The notes under the pieces are model-generated. The model did not search any database and was not told where the DNA came from. It saw nothing but the letters and a program-made list of their open reading frames with translations. Shown piece by piece: positions 10,499 to 21,973 of a stretch of 64,000 bases of DNA (its first letter is position 1; the number at the start of each line of letters is the position of its first letter). The DNA comes from Elephas maximus indicus. Lineage: Eukaryota; Chordata; Mammalia; Proboscidea; Elephantidae. Position numbers and translations under genes: made by a program. The stretch spans positions 75,345,135 to 75,409,134 of the forward strand of contig NC_064827.1 of assembly GCF_024166365.1 (NCBI RefSeq). The letters are read 5' to 3'.

Positions 10499-11444
10499 GT
10501 GAGTGTCCTAAGCTGAGCGGCTGCCCCTTGCCTCCTGGGAGTAACCCAGGCTCCAGGCTGGGCCGCGTCATGTCCAACATAGCCCACGGATGGCAGGGAT
10601 CCAGAGTCTCCATGAAGTTCAAAAAGGACCCCGTTCAGGGGCAGCAGCCCATTTTCTCATGGCTGGGTGGGGGGTGGGGGGGCCCTGCCTTACCTCTCTG
10701 CCCAGCCCTCACCATCCCTCTGTACCAGATTCAGCTATCCTTGCCCAAATCAGTGCCACACGGTAACCTGAGCACCCACTTGACTGACGAAGGAGTCGCG
10801 TGTGGACATCTGACCAGACAGTGGTTTTGTCTGCCTGTCTCTCTTTCATCCTTCCTCTCAGCTTTTATTCTTCTATTTCCATTGTGACAGAGCACACCAC
10901 ATGTGAATATTCAACCATGGGGATGTGTTTGTCCTGCAGGACATGCCTCTCTGTTGAGGGTGGGTCAGCAATGCCAACCTGAGGGCCTAGGGAGGTTCAC
11001 AGTCAAGGTCATCTGGGGGCTGAAGGGGCCCCTGTATGGCCATGCTGTTGGGCTCTTCCCCAGGCCTTCCACAAGGAGAAAACAGGCCACACAGCTGGAG
11101 GCTCCTTGGCTACGGGACAGGCTCCCCCAAGGGTACAGCAGACGTGCCCACCCTTTCGTGGGCAGAATCCTGGTTCAGGCGAGGTGGGCTGACTGGACAG
11201 GGTTGTAATGAGTGACAGATGTGCAAGGCCTGCCCCGGGCGAGGCATGCAATGGGGCAGGGGGTGGGGTCTGTGGTTGTCCCTTTCTTCTTCCCCGCTGG
11301 CTTCCATGTTAGTCTCCCCAGAATCAGAGATAACTTCCTGGACTAGACTTTAGCCCTGACTAGGGACGGCACTCTCCTGGAGATTCCTCCTTACTCCCCG
11401 TTCTTAGGATTCTGTCTGGGACCTCAGAGGTGATAAAGGAGACT

Positions 11445-11690
11445 GGGAGTGGGTAAAACATGTGAGTCTTGGAGGAACAGCGGCCTGAGTTCAAATCCTG
11501 ATGTATGAGCTGTGTGACCTTAAGCAAGTGACTTAACCTCTCTGAGCCTTGGTTTGCCCATCTGCTCAATGGCAAGAATACCTGGCACATGGGAACTGGG
11601 AGGATTGAGAGGATTAAATAATATCTACAAGGGCCCAGTGCAGTAGAGCACACAGTAGGTGCTCACTCAGTATCCTCCTTGCTTCCCACG
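11445..11690 (+). mobile_element. MIR SINE
   Basis: GAGTTCAAATCCTGATGTAT, GAGCTGTGTGACCTTAAGC, TTAACCTCTCTGAGCCTTGG and ACACAGTAGGTGCTCACTC, nearly full length. Confidence 0.9.
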
Positions 11691-13559
11691 AAACACACAC
11701 AGTGTTTGCTTGGCAGCTTATGGTAAACTGGGACTGCCTATGGCAGGGAGGCCCACCAGAGCAGCAGCTGCAGAACTTCAGATCAGCAGTTGAGCCTGCC
11801 AGACGTTGTCCTGGGTTCTCAGGCCTGGGCCCTGCCTTCCAGGCTGGTGGGAACAGGTGGGCAGCAGATGGTGACTGTCTGGGGTGCTGTGAGCCAGGGA
11901 GCCCAGGGGAAAACCCACTTTCTGGGCAGACCCTGCAGAGGCCAGAGCACTGTCCTGGAATCATCTAGAAGTCTGAGATGAGCCTGCTGCAGGGAACCCA
12001 ACAGTGTGAATGGGAAGAAGAGCTGGAGAGGTTGGCAGGGCCAGATTGTGATGGCCTTAAATGCCAGGCTCAGGACAACAAACTTGAAGGTGGGAACAAA
12101 GGGGAACCACTAAAGAGGTGTTTGAGCCAGGGTGGGGGCGTGGCCAGATGTGAGCTTTGAGCCCTTGTTGTGACTGCCGACAGTGGGTCACAGAGGCCAG
12201 TTTGGAGACCAGGAGGACCGAGGGAGGGGTACTTAATTAACATTACAGTTCGAAAAATAGCCTTCAAGTACTAACATTTAAAAATCTAAAGTAATGGTCA
12301 GCTTTCAGGCCCAGTTGTGGTCTCAGGAGATCTGATTTTCCAAACTCTGGGAACAGTTGTCCCGACCACCCACCCCTCCTCCCTCCCACCTGGTGACCAA
12401 GAACCCACCTGTGCTGCTGACACTGAATGAAGGAATTACACAGTGGAGGTACTGAGTGCCCTTTCTGAGCCAGCCTGTTCCAGGTCTCTGAGCACAGAGA
12501 TGTGTAACCACAGCCCCCACCTTTAAGTGGCCTCCACCCAGTGCGGAGCCCAGGCCACCTTGTTTCCTCCTGGCCTGAGCCGGGCCTGGGTGCAGAGGGG
12601 ATTCTGTCCCCTTCTCCAGCGCTGCCATGCAGCCCAGTACGGCGAAGCCTGGGCTTCAGAGGCGGGCACACCCTCACTCCAGCTCACCAGCCACGTGACC
12701 ATGGACAAGCTGCTGTAAAAAGAGGGCGATGATGACAGGGTGTCTTCAGAGGTTTTGGAGAGTCAGTATGCAAATGAGTTTAAAGAGCTGAAACGCTCAG
12801 TCACAGGCGGCTTTTGCAACGTTATAAGTTCTGTCCCGCAACCCCAACCCCTTTCTGGAACACCGATCCACCTCCCCGGCTGCCCATAGGAAGTCAACAG
12901 GATGTGCCAGGGGCATGAGGTGCTTCCTACAAAACAAAGGGAAATGCAGTTCTCAGAGGGGACAGTGGGCGACCTCAGTCCTATCATTCATGCCAGGACC
13001 CCAAAACCGAAACTTCCCACCACGGTGGTGAGGTTGGTGGTGGCCACACATGGGGCAGGAACGTGACGGCCTGTTTGAACATAGGCGTACAGTCAGCACG
13101 TCGTTTCAACACCACCGAGAGCTAGACACGGGAATGCAGCCCAGCGAGGGAGACTGTAGACAGACAGACCCGTTCCCTATTGTGTCAGGAAGGGCCATGG
13201 GTCCCAGAGAGCAAAGCCCTGACAGCAGAGAGTCAAACAAGAGGGGGCCTGACGTTGTGGGCAGTTTGCTCTGCCTACCCATCCAGCCCTCAGCAGCCGC
13301 CTCCACAGCCAGGGCTGCCCCTGGGCCTCAGGGTCGACTCCACTCCCAGGAGCTCAGAGTGTGGCAGAGAGAGATTTTGTCATCAGAAGAGGGATGGGAA
13401 TGAGGTGTGAGACACAGAGAGGAGGCTGACTGAGGGCCACCAGAGCTGGTTTGGGAAATCAAAGAATGAGGAGTGTGTGTGGCTGTGTGCCGTCTGCCAG
13501 CCTCCCTTGCCTTAGGAGCCAAGGTCAAGGACGGGCACAGGATGGCATGCAGCATCAAT

Positions 13560-13900
13560 GCCTGCCCCCTCCCATCAACATTGGGCCTTTTAGAAAATAG
13601 GCTCTAAATTGGCCTCTGGTTGTCGGCGGACAGAGCCTTGTGGATTGGACCCCAGATTATGACAGAATAGTTGAGTCCTCTCTGCTTCCCCCAGGTTTTG
13701 GTGCAAATAGTCAATTTTGTTTATCAACAGTCCCTGTTTTGATTTAACAAACCAAAACAGTTCCCAGGGTATCCCCTCGGCCAGGCAGGGGCTGACGTTT
13801 AACAGCCGGGGCACCCTCATATCTGGGATCCCTGTGGCAACCTCAGCAAACACATGGGCTTAATGGGGAGGCGAAATGCAAATTTGTCAGGGAGGCTCTC
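13560..13900. promoter_or_regulatory. Low-repeat block with octamer, candidate regulatory element
   Basis: TAGAAAATAGGCTCTAAATT, GTTTATCAACAG, TTGATTTAACAAACC and the octamer ATGCAAAT at 13876-13883. GC and CpG pattern differ from the flanking GC-rich intron. Confidence 0.35.
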
Positions 13901-14109
13901 CTGCCAGGATTCCACGGTTGTGGGTCAGCAACTGAATAAAAGTGGGAAGGAAGAAGGAAGGAGATGAGCACTCTTGAGCACCAGATGCAGCCTGCCAAGT
14001 GCTGAGCATGAGCACAGAGCTGTGGGGGCCTGGCCCTTCCTTGAGGGCCCTGGGTAGTGATGATAGTGACAACTATGATGATGACAGTGATTTCCACAAC
14101 AGTCTGTTG

Positions 14110-14430
14110 AGTTGTAGCTCAGGGTCAAGCACTTCAGGGGCATTAGCCCATCTAATTCTCACAGCTGCGCTTCAGAACATTATGCCCATTTTATAGATGA
14201 GGAAACTGAGACTCGGGTGCAAAATGGCTTTCCAAATGTCACCCAGGAGCCCTGGTGGCTCACTGGTTAGTTTTCGGCTTCTAACCAAAAGGTCAGCCGT
14301 TCAAATCCACCAGCTGCTCCTTGGAAACCCTATGGGGCAGTTCTATTCTGTTCTATAGGGTCGCTGTGAGTCAGAATCGATTCGACACCAGTGGGTAATG
14401 TCACCACCAGGTATACCTGACTCCCAAGGG
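14110..14430 (-). mobile_element. MIR SINE split by an AfroSINE
   Basis: CCCATCTAATTCTCACAGC, CATTTTATAGATGAGGAAAC and GAAACTGAGACTCGGG lie left of the AfroSINE. The short tail after 14405 is less certain. Confidence 0.75.
14244..14396 (+). mobile_element. AfroSINE inserted in a MIR, 9-bp target-site duplication
   Basis: Short-form SINE: AGGAGCCCTGGTGGC, CTAACCAAAAGGTCAGCCG, TTGGAAACCCTATGGGGCAG, GTCGCTGTGAGTCAGAATCG. The flanks AATGTCACC at 14235-14243 and 14397-14405 are identical. It lacks the AAGATGTGGCAGTCTGC middle segment present in the copy at 52699. It ends 178 bp before the NEK6 exon at 14575. Confidence 0.95.
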
Positions 14431-14574
14431 CAGGCCTTCCCCCCTCAGCAACTGCCTCGCCAGCAAATCCCCAGGGTCCCATTATTGGGTGCCAGCTGGA
14501 CACCAACAGGGGGCAGATGCTGGGGCTGTGCTATCTTTGATTGGTTCCCCCTCTCTCTTTCTCTCCTTGCGCAG

Positions 14575-14685
14575 CAATTGAATCATCCGAACATCATCAA
14601 GTATCTGGACTCGTTTATTGAGGACAATGAGCTGAACATTGTGCTGGAGCTGGCTGACGCAGGCGACCTCTCGCAGATGATCAAG
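14575..14685 (+). CDS. NEK6: NEK6 coding exon, residues 99-135 (gatekeeper and hinge)
   Basis: Thirty-seven codons, phase 0 to 0, acceptor GCAG at 14571-14574 after a CT-rich tract, donor GTGAGG. It carries HPNI (102-105) of subdomain IV, Tyr108 and the hinge E123-L-A-D-A-G-D. Tyr108 corresponds to the autoinhibitory 'Tyr-down' residue known for NEK6/NEK7. Leu122 is the expected gatekeeper. An AfroSINE ends 178 bp upstream of the exon. Confidence 0.97.
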
Positions 14686-15144
14686 GTGAGGGTGTGTGGC
14701 CGGAGGGCAGGGCCTAGGGGCTGCCCCTGACAGGAGCCCAGGGCCAGGCAGCCTCCTCCCAGCCCTAGCTCCTCACTGCTCTGGCCTTAGTGGAGGTGGC
14801 TGCTCAGGGACATCAGCCCTCCTTGCCGATGCCCAGAGGCCTCAGCCATGGCCCCATGAGTGCCCTCTCGGACTCTGTCCCAGTTGCCATTCCTGGGTGT
14901 TCCTTTTCCTTCCCATCAGCCTCAGGGAAGCTCAACCCACGAGAGCCTGGTCCACACGAGCGAGGCACCGATGATGCTTAGATGGGCAGGTGGCTGGAAG
15001 AGGGCCAGCCATGGCCAGAAAGACCCTCTGGCCGTTCCCTGTTGCCCCAGCCTGCCCACAGGCACATTGGCCACCTCTCCCACCTCACGGAAGGAGCAGG
15101 GACAGCACCCCAGCCTAAGTCAGGCCGCAGCCCACGGGATCAGG

Positions 15145-15250
15145 AGATGCGTCTTGTGCCTCATTTTACACAAAGGAAAACTCAGCTCAGGGAGGTTAAG
15201 AAAATTGCCTGAGGGTTCCCAGCAATGTGGGGACAGAGCCATGCCTGTGG
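15145..15250 (-). mobile_element. MIR SINE fragment
   Basis: CTCATTTTACACAAAGGAAA, CTCAGCTCAGGGAGGTTAAG and GGACAGAGCCATGCC, minus orientation. Weaker pieces of the same family may lie at 15345-15440 and 15545-15660. Confidence 0.7.
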
Positions 15251-17299
15251 CGGAGTTCTCTGTTTCCCAGCCTGGCACCCATAGTGGATACCATCCCCAA
15301 GATGACCCCCTAAGGCCCCTCCAGCCCTAAGGGGGCATCATCGTTGCCATTAGTGGCCGAGCCAGGGGCTCTCAGAGAGTTTGAGCCACTTGCCAGGTCT
15401 CACGGCCAGCTCAGTGCCAGGTCTGGTTCTTGCTGTACACCCCATGGCAACCCCCACGTTGCTCTGCCCCCTTCCGCCACCTACTGGGTGAGGCTGGATT
15501 GATCTGGCACCTGCTGTGGGCCACACCCAGATCACGCACACACATGCAGCACACCACACTGTCCTCAGAAGAGGAGAGCAGAGCTCAGAGAGGTTGAGCC
15601 ACCTTCCTGGGGCAGGACAGCGTCAAAGTAGAGGAGTCCAGGTCTGCCTGACCCTCAGGTCCACCCTCAGGCCAGCTCCCTTCTGCTCCTTCAAGGATCT
15701 CACCTCCCTGCTGGCCTAGACCATGTCTCCAGGCCACCATTGTGGGCCTCCATTGTCCTTCCGCCAGAGCCCAGTCTGTCTGGCTCCTGAGCAAGTCTGG
15801 GCCACCCTCAATCCCCCCACCCGGTCCCAACCACACTTGAAAATGGGGTCAGGAGAAGGTTCTCTGTCTTTCCCACCAGGCACTGGGGAGTGAGCGATTG
15901 CTCGCACTTGCTCTTCTGAAATTTGGCTCCAAGGAATATGGGCATCATTGGGAAGTGTCATTACTTGAGCTGTTATCACCTGCTTTTATATTTTCGTTGA
16001 CATATTAATGCATTTGCAGAGATGTTAATCTTCACACAGACCCCAGGTGGGAACAGATGTGGTATATCATGTCTTAGGTCCTCCTTCTCTCCTCCCCTAC
16101 CCCAACTTTACTTGTTTCTCCTTCATGTGTTGTTCTCACGCTGAACACGCATGCATCGAGTGCCCACTGCGTGCCAGTTCTGTGCCAAGATCTGGGGGGC
16201 CGCTGGCTTGGGCTCTGCCCCTAGGCACTCATGTTCTAATGGGAAGGCAGGTCCATAAATGAGCAGTGTGAGCCAGCCCTGTGAGAGCCAGGGGAGCTTC
16301 CTGGAGGTGACACCTGAGCTGAGACCTGAGGGCCAATGCAGTCTAGTGGCATAAACAGCTTGTGCAAGAGCCCAGGGGCATGAAAACCTCAGGAGTCCCC
16401 CAAGTAGTTTGGCTCTTGCCACTGAGACCATTAGGTGAGGGAATGGGGGAGAGCATGAGGTAAGGGGAGTCAGATCATGCAGGGTCTTGAGGTCCAGCCT
16501 CAAGACTCAGAACTTTGCCCCAAAGTCAGCAAGAAGCTCCCTAAGACCCGTGGCAGGGCAGCAATATGGCTGGCTTTCTGTTCTAGAAGAAAGACTGGGT
16601 GCCCAGTGGAGGGTTTGGGAAGGCGTTGGGGAGGCCAGTGGGGAAGACTTGCAGTGGTGGGGATGCAGCTCCAGGCTCTGCCCAGCAGTGCTGGCTGGAT
16701 GGAGAGGAGGAGCAGGAGGTAGAGGAAAGGCCCCTCCTGCCGTCACCCTGGGATGTGTCCCGCAGTGAGGGCATTGCACCCACTCAGTGCCAGTGGACCC
16801 CAGACACCCTTGTGGGGCTGGAGTCAGACAGTCAGACAGTCCTGGTCAAATCCCTCCCTGTCTCTGTCCTGCACCTCGGTTTCCACCCTGTTCCGGGGAT
16901 GAGAGCACTATGGGAACTGCAGGGCCTGGTGCAAGCTCCTTCCAGCTTAAAAAAGAGAGGAGGAGGCACGTGGGTGTCCAATACCCCCTTCTGCCTGGCC
17001 TGGGGTCGGGTGGGATGAGGGACCCCCTTCCACACTCCCCTTTACCCTGTGCCCCTTCCCTGGGTCCCCTGGCTTCAAATCAGTCTCCTAACCCCATCAG
17101 GGCTTTGACTGCCAGCGATGTGCAGATTGGGTTTCTGGGCTTCCCAGCTCCTCAGGCTGGCTTGACACCCTCCTTCTGCCCTCCTGGCTCAGGAGTCCCA
17201 CTCTTCCTTCCCTTCCTCTGCCTATCCCTTCTCCTTCCCTGGGCCTCTGATCCAGCTCACCAGCACAACCTGGCTTGTTGCTGGCCCCAGCAAGTGAGA

Positions 17300-17440
17300 A
17301 AGACAGGGTTGGGTAGTGGAGAGACCCCAGACCCAGGGTCAGACATACCCAGTGAGTGACCTTGGACAGGTGCCTGTGCCTCAGTTTCTTCATCCGTAAT
17401 GTTCCCAACACAGTCCCTGGTGCTTAGCAGGAGCTCAGTT
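17300..17440 (+). mobile_element. MIR SINE fragment
   Basis: GTGACCTTGGACAGG, TGTGCCTCAGTTTCTTCATC and CAGTCCCTGGTGCTTAGC in order. Confidence 0.75.
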
Positions 17441-17699
17441 TTCCTGGTATTTTTCACTCCAGCTGCCTCTGAGCTTCAAAGGGAACGAGGGCCTTGCCAG
17501 GGCCCAGCTGGCCCCTCCATGGCCTTCAGCATGCCGGGCTGGCCTGGGAGCCTGCTGAGCAGCAGGAACTGTGTCCCAAGGGCCTGCAGCCTCAGGAGCC
17601 AAGCAGCTCCACTATGGCCACAGTGCCAGGATTATTTATGAGAGATGGTGAAGCCAGGAGCTGCCACCACCTGGAAGCCACCAGAGACTCTGTGCCTTC

Positions 17700-17830
17700 C
17701 TGCTAAATGTCAGGCGGTGCTTATAGGACATGACATTTAGAAAGCACCACTCACAGTCATGCGCGTCCCGCTTAAATGCTGTAATGAGGATTAACCAACA
17801 TCACAGTGTAAATAACATTCCAGCCCCAGC
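17700..17830. promoter_or_regulatory. Short low-repeat block, candidate regulatory element
   Basis: TGCTAAATGTCAGGCGG and GACATGACATTTAG are inverted copies of CTAAATGTC. Then GCGCGTCCCGC and GTAATGAGGATTAACC. A similar AT-rich block lies at 15905-16040 with GTTATCACCTGC and ATTAATGCATTTGC. Confidence 0.3.
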
Positions 17831-17974
17831 CTACCACAGAGGCCCAGGGTGGCCCGGGGTGGGGGTTCTGTGCTGGGAGCCTGGGATGGCTCACATTCGA
17901 GGTCCCTTTCCCAGAATGGAGCCTTGGGAGAGCCTCGCAGGGCTTCATCACAAGTCAGGGGCTGCCAGCTGTGA

Positions 17975-18215
17975 CTGCTCCACTGTTGGAGATGCAGGAT
18001 CAGGATCCCAGCTCTGCCTTTCCAGCTGTGTGACCTTGGGCATGTTCCTGATCCTCTCTGAGCTTAGTTGCTGGCAGGAGGCCTGGGATTGAGCTGTGAC
18101 TCTGCCCCTTACTTGCTAGTGTGTGACCCTCAGTTTCCTCATCTGTAAGATGGGCACAGTCATCCCTATTTAGGGTCTCGTACAGTGCCTGGCACACACT
18201 AGGTGCTCAGCAAAT
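17975..18215 (+). mobile_element. MIR SINEs (one or two)
   Basis: GATCCCAGCTCTGCCTTTCC, GTGTGACCTTGGGCATG, CTCAGTTTCCTCATCTGTAA and CAGTGCCTGGCACACACTAG. The repeated middle section suggests two adjacent copies. Confidence 0.8.
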
Positions 18216-19277
18216 GTGAGCTCGGGTCCTGTCTTCCACCCCAAGGCCCCTTTCCCAGGTCAGGGAGGACGTCCTGGGTTGGTTCCTGTCTTCCCGGACC
18301 AGAGCAATGGAACCTGTGTCAGAGCAGCTGCCCTGACAAATGGCAGCTTTCCATTCACAGCTTCACTTCTGGGTTGCTCTGAATGGAAAGTCCCTGGACA
18401 AAAACCTGTTACTCAGGTTACTGGTGTACAAGTCATCATGACCCTGCCCCCTCCCTACAAGCCCAGCCCCCAGCTCTGGGCCTGGCACCTAGGAGCCCCT
18501 ACTGAGGGCTTGTTGTCCTGAACTGTGGACAAGGTCATGTTCCCTTTTACTCCTCCCAGGACCTTGTGTTACTTACTGCACACTTGGAGCATCCTGTTTT
18601 GATTTTGTTTTTAAGTTTTCTGGTGCATTGAATATGTTTATCCAGGCAGTGAAGTAGATTGATGCCTGTTGAAACTAGGGGGTCCGTCTGAGAATGCTGA
18701 GGTCTTTTACGTGAGATCCTTGCCAGCTGTAAATGATCACGTGGCACAGACAACTTGACAGCTCTGAGGAGGTGGGGGCAGGCCCCTGGAGTCCTGATTC
18801 AACCACCGGTTGTGTCCTAGTGCCCACCTCCTGGGCTAGGCCTGAGTCTACCCCAGGCCACTCTGGTAGGAGCTCCATGTCAGGGAGTTAGGGGGAGGAG
18901 ATGGATGTGTGCCCAGAATATTCCAGAAAAAGTGTGATTGGAAACAGTCTTCACCAAATGCAGCCCAGGCATGCGTTCAGCAGACCCGTCCTGGATACCA
19001 CTCTGGGCAGGCTTGGGGACAGACACGACCCGCCCCACCCTCAGGGAGCGCGATTGTGTAGGGGGTGGACGGGTGGCCCACAGAGCACTATTTGGACAAA
19101 AGCAGGGGTGTGAAGGCTCTCGACCTGTTTGTATTGTTTGCTCAGCAGCCTGACCCGGGCCAGGTGCCGGGCAGCCCGTTGGAGACAGTGCCGGTTGCCC
19201 CCTTCCCCTATGGCCTCACACCTAGGCCTATATGTCTGTCTGTCTCTCTCGTGTCCCCCTCCCCCCCACCCCCACAG

Positions 19278-19386
19278 TACTTTAAGAAGCAGAAGCGGCT
19301 CATCCCCGAGAGGACGGTGTGGAAGTACTTTGTGCAGCTGTGCAGCGCCGTGGAGCACATGCACTCACGCCGGGTCATGCACCGAG
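19278..19386 (+). CDS. NEK6: NEK6 coding exon, residues 136-171 plus first base of Asp172
   Basis: 109 bp, phase 0 in and phase 1 out. It encodes helix alpha-E and the start of the catalytic loop, ending His170-Arg171 and the first base of catalytic Asp172, so the HRD motif is split by the intron. The acceptor is preceded by a long C tract (CCCCCCACCCCCACAG). The donor is GTACAT, which lacks G at +5 and is the weakest 5' splice site of the gene. Confidence 0.96.
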
Positions 19387-20499
19387 GTACATGCTGCCCC
19401 CACCCCCTGTGGGAGCCCAGGCATCCCCTGGGCCCCACGATACAGCTCTCTCCTCTGCTCCTTGGGAAAGACCCCGGCCCTGCCTGTCGAGTGCCTCTCG
19501 CTACCTTTAGTGGGGTCGGAGAGTAGGCGGGTATGAGGTCCCAGGCACGACTGTACACACACGCCTTGTGCCCCATGTCAGGGACCTCCCCATGGGGGAA
19601 GGGGCACCAAGTGTCAGGTAGTCACGTAAATCCCAGGGAACAGGGGCTATGCTCAGCCCGTCATCCCCAGCTTCTGACACCAGCACAGAAGGGGTGCAGC
19701 AGCAGGGCCTAAGAGGCTGACTGGGGGGACAGCCTGGTGTGACCAGTTACAATACTGCTGCCAGCTCCATGTGGGGAGGTCAAGGGAAGCATCCCAGGGA
19801 AGGGAACTTTTAATATGGGCTTTGAAGTCTTAGTAGGAGTTGGCTGGGCAAAGGAGGTGAGACAGCTACAAAAGAGTGCATCGAAAAGTTGTCATCCTCT
19901 CTGAGTGGTTAGAAAGGAGCCGCCTGTTCTGAGCACCTGCTGGGTGCCAGGCAGGATCTGGATACGTGACACAGTTCACTCCACTGATTCCCCCATTCAT
20001 TCATTCCACCTGTATTCATCAGTGTCCACTGTGTGAGAGGCAGTGCCCTTACCACTGGGTTACAACACAGGTTCCCTCACTGAGTCCCCCATCCATTAGT
20101 TACACAATTTTTTCTTGAGTTACACAGTTTTTACTATATGCTAGGTACTATTCTAGGCACCAAGGATACAGCTGTAAAAAAGAAAACAACAGCACAAAAA
20201 TCCCCCACCCTCACAGATCTCCAGCAGCCTTTGGAAGTAGATAAAGTTAGATCCATTTTACAGGTGTGGAAACTGAGGCTCAGAGAAGGAAGGTGAATTT
20301 CCCACGGTCCCATGGCCAGTATGGGAGAGAGCCAGGCCTGGGATCTTGCCCTGAAGGAATGAGCCCAAGGGAAGGGCCCACCCTCACTTGAAGGGCCTTC
20401 CATCCCATGCTCTCCGTGGCCACCACCAGGCCTCCTCCTTCTTCCTGCCCCACTCAGAACTCCTTGTCCCCACACCAACCCCTCCTCCTTCGCCGGCAG
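19387..20499 (+). other. NEK6 intron splitting Asp172
   Basis: 1.1-kb phase-1 intron. It holds a minus MIR/MIR3-type block at about 20105-20350. The rest has no recognisable feature. Confidence 0.85.
20105..20350 (-). mobile_element. MIR-class SINE block
   Basis: TACTATATGCTAGGTACTAT (MIR3/L2-like head), then CCATTTTACAGGTGTGGAAA, CTGAGGCTCAGAGAAGG and GAGAGCCAGGCCTGGGATC. Confidence 0.78.
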
Positions 20500-20607
20500 A
20501 CATCAAGCCAGCCAACGTGTTCATCACGGCCACGGGTGTCGTGAAGCTGGGTGACCTCGGCCTGGGCCGCTTCTTCAGCTCTGAGACCACCGCGGCCCAC
20601 TCCCTAG
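20500..20607 (+). CDS. NEK6: NEK6 coding exon, residues 172-207 plus first base of Val208 (catalytic and activation loop)
   Basis: 108 bp, phase 1 in and phase 1 out. It completes Asp172 and carries I173-K-P-A-N177 of the catalytic loop, the metal-binding motif D190-L-G (DLG rather than DFG, as is normal for NEK6 and NEK7), and the activation loop with Thr202 and Ser206. Ser206 is the known NEK9 and autophosphorylation site. Acceptor GGCAG, donor GTAAGC. Confidence 0.97.
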
Positions 20608-21900
20608 GTAAGCGGAGTCTGCCTGCACCCCACCAGTATCTCTGCCCCCTTCACCGTCCTGGGCTACTGTGTGAAGATCCAGACATTCTCCTACAGTGCC
20701 CTTGTCCCTCCAGTTAGTGCAGGAAAATGGCACTTTGGAAGACCAGATTTCCCTCATCTCCTTCACTCCCCAAATGCTCCCTGAGCACCTGCTCTGTGCC
20801 AAGAACAAGGAACCAGAGGGAATGAAATGAGGCCCAGTCGAGGACTTGCTCTACGCCCTCAAGTTACCTCACAGCCGGAAAAGACTGACTGGGCCGATGC
20901 TGTGGAGTGCGGAGATGAGTCTTTGTTGTTGCACACAGCAGTAATTCCCTCTTTATTGCTCAGTAGTATTCCACTGTATGGCTGGGCTGCACTTTGTCAA
21001 TTCTTCCTGGTAGTGGACATTAGGGGTACTCACCCAGAGAAGATGACATTGTAGCTGGGCCATGAAGTGTGACCAGGAGATGGCAGGGCAGGGAGGGTGA
21101 GAACAGCGTTCCAGGAAAGGGAACAGGGTGTGCAGAGGTGAGTAGGTGGCCTGATCTGGCTGGAGAGCAGGGCCCTCAAGAGATGGCTGCAGGAGGTGTG
21201 GCAAGAGAGGCAGATAGGCCTCGAACATCAAGCTCAGTGGTCTGGACTCTCCCCTGGCGTAAAACGGTGGTGGGCTTCAGAATCCATTGTCAGGTCTGTA
21301 ACTTATAGTGAAATTTGAAATGATGGACGATGGGAATTTTTCATTAGACTATAGGAACCACCAAAGCCCCCCAGTGGAACACCAAAATAGGACCCCTTGT
21401 GCGTTATAAACAGGCGTGTCAGAGTTTAACCACTGGGCTTGTGCGGGAACACTTCCCAGCAGCCCATGGGGTGGGCAGGGCACCCTGTTTTCTTCAGAGC
21501 CAGTTCTTTGATGTGGTGTTTACAGAGGAAGTTACTCCCGTGGTCATCTCCCTGGGTGCTGCCCTAGATGTGGGCAGACATGCACCCCATGTGGACAGGA
21601 GGGACCTGGTCCTCCCTGTGCGGGCTGGCCACTTCCCTTGGAAACCACTGCTCTCCATTCATCTCGCCACACTCCAGGGCTCAGCCAGCGTGTCTCCTGT
21701 CTTCCGACACCTGTGTGCCTGTGGCATGTTGTGTATGCCAACAGTAGCTTCTGGTGATGTGGAGGGGCTTTCTGAAAGACACGCTTTCCTGATGGAATGT
21801 CACTATTCATACAGATCCCAATGGCTTGGAGACTCAGTGTAGAGCACAGGATTAGGAGAAATGTACCCCTCTAGAGACCAGTGGTTGGAGCTGCTTCAGA

Positions 21901-21973
21901 AGTGTGCGTGTGTGTGTGGTGGTGTGTGTGTTTGTGTGTAGTATGTGGGGTGTGTGCACGTGTGTGTGGTTGT
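21901..21973. repeat. Degenerate GT simple repeat
   Basis: (GT)n interrupted by GG, TTT, AGTAT and CACG. A similar TG-rich tract lies at 30020-30080. Confidence 0.85.

Larger units (their letters stand above)
10499..14574 (+). other. NEK6 intron, residues 98/99
   Basis: 4.1-kb intron. It holds a G-run cluster at 10665-10682, a plus MIR at 11445-11690, an old unassigned repeat at about 12000-12180, a low-repeat block with an octamer motif at 13560-13900, and a minus MIR split by an AfroSINE (14110-14430). The rest is GC-rich with nothing identified. Confidence 0.85.
14686..19277 (+). other. NEK6 intron, residues 135/136
   Basis: 4.6-kb GC-rich intron. MIRs lie at 15145-15250 (minus), 17300-17440 (plus) and 17975-18215 (plus). 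An old unassigned repeat is at about 16330-16620. Low-repeat AT-rich blocks lie at 15905-16040 and 17700-17830. The open frame at 16787-17359 has no domain and is treated as chance. Confidence 0.85.

Noticed and set aside
16787-17359. 190-residue open frame on the plus strand
   Set aside because: Pro/Ser/Gly-rich translation of GC-rich intron. No family match and no start context.
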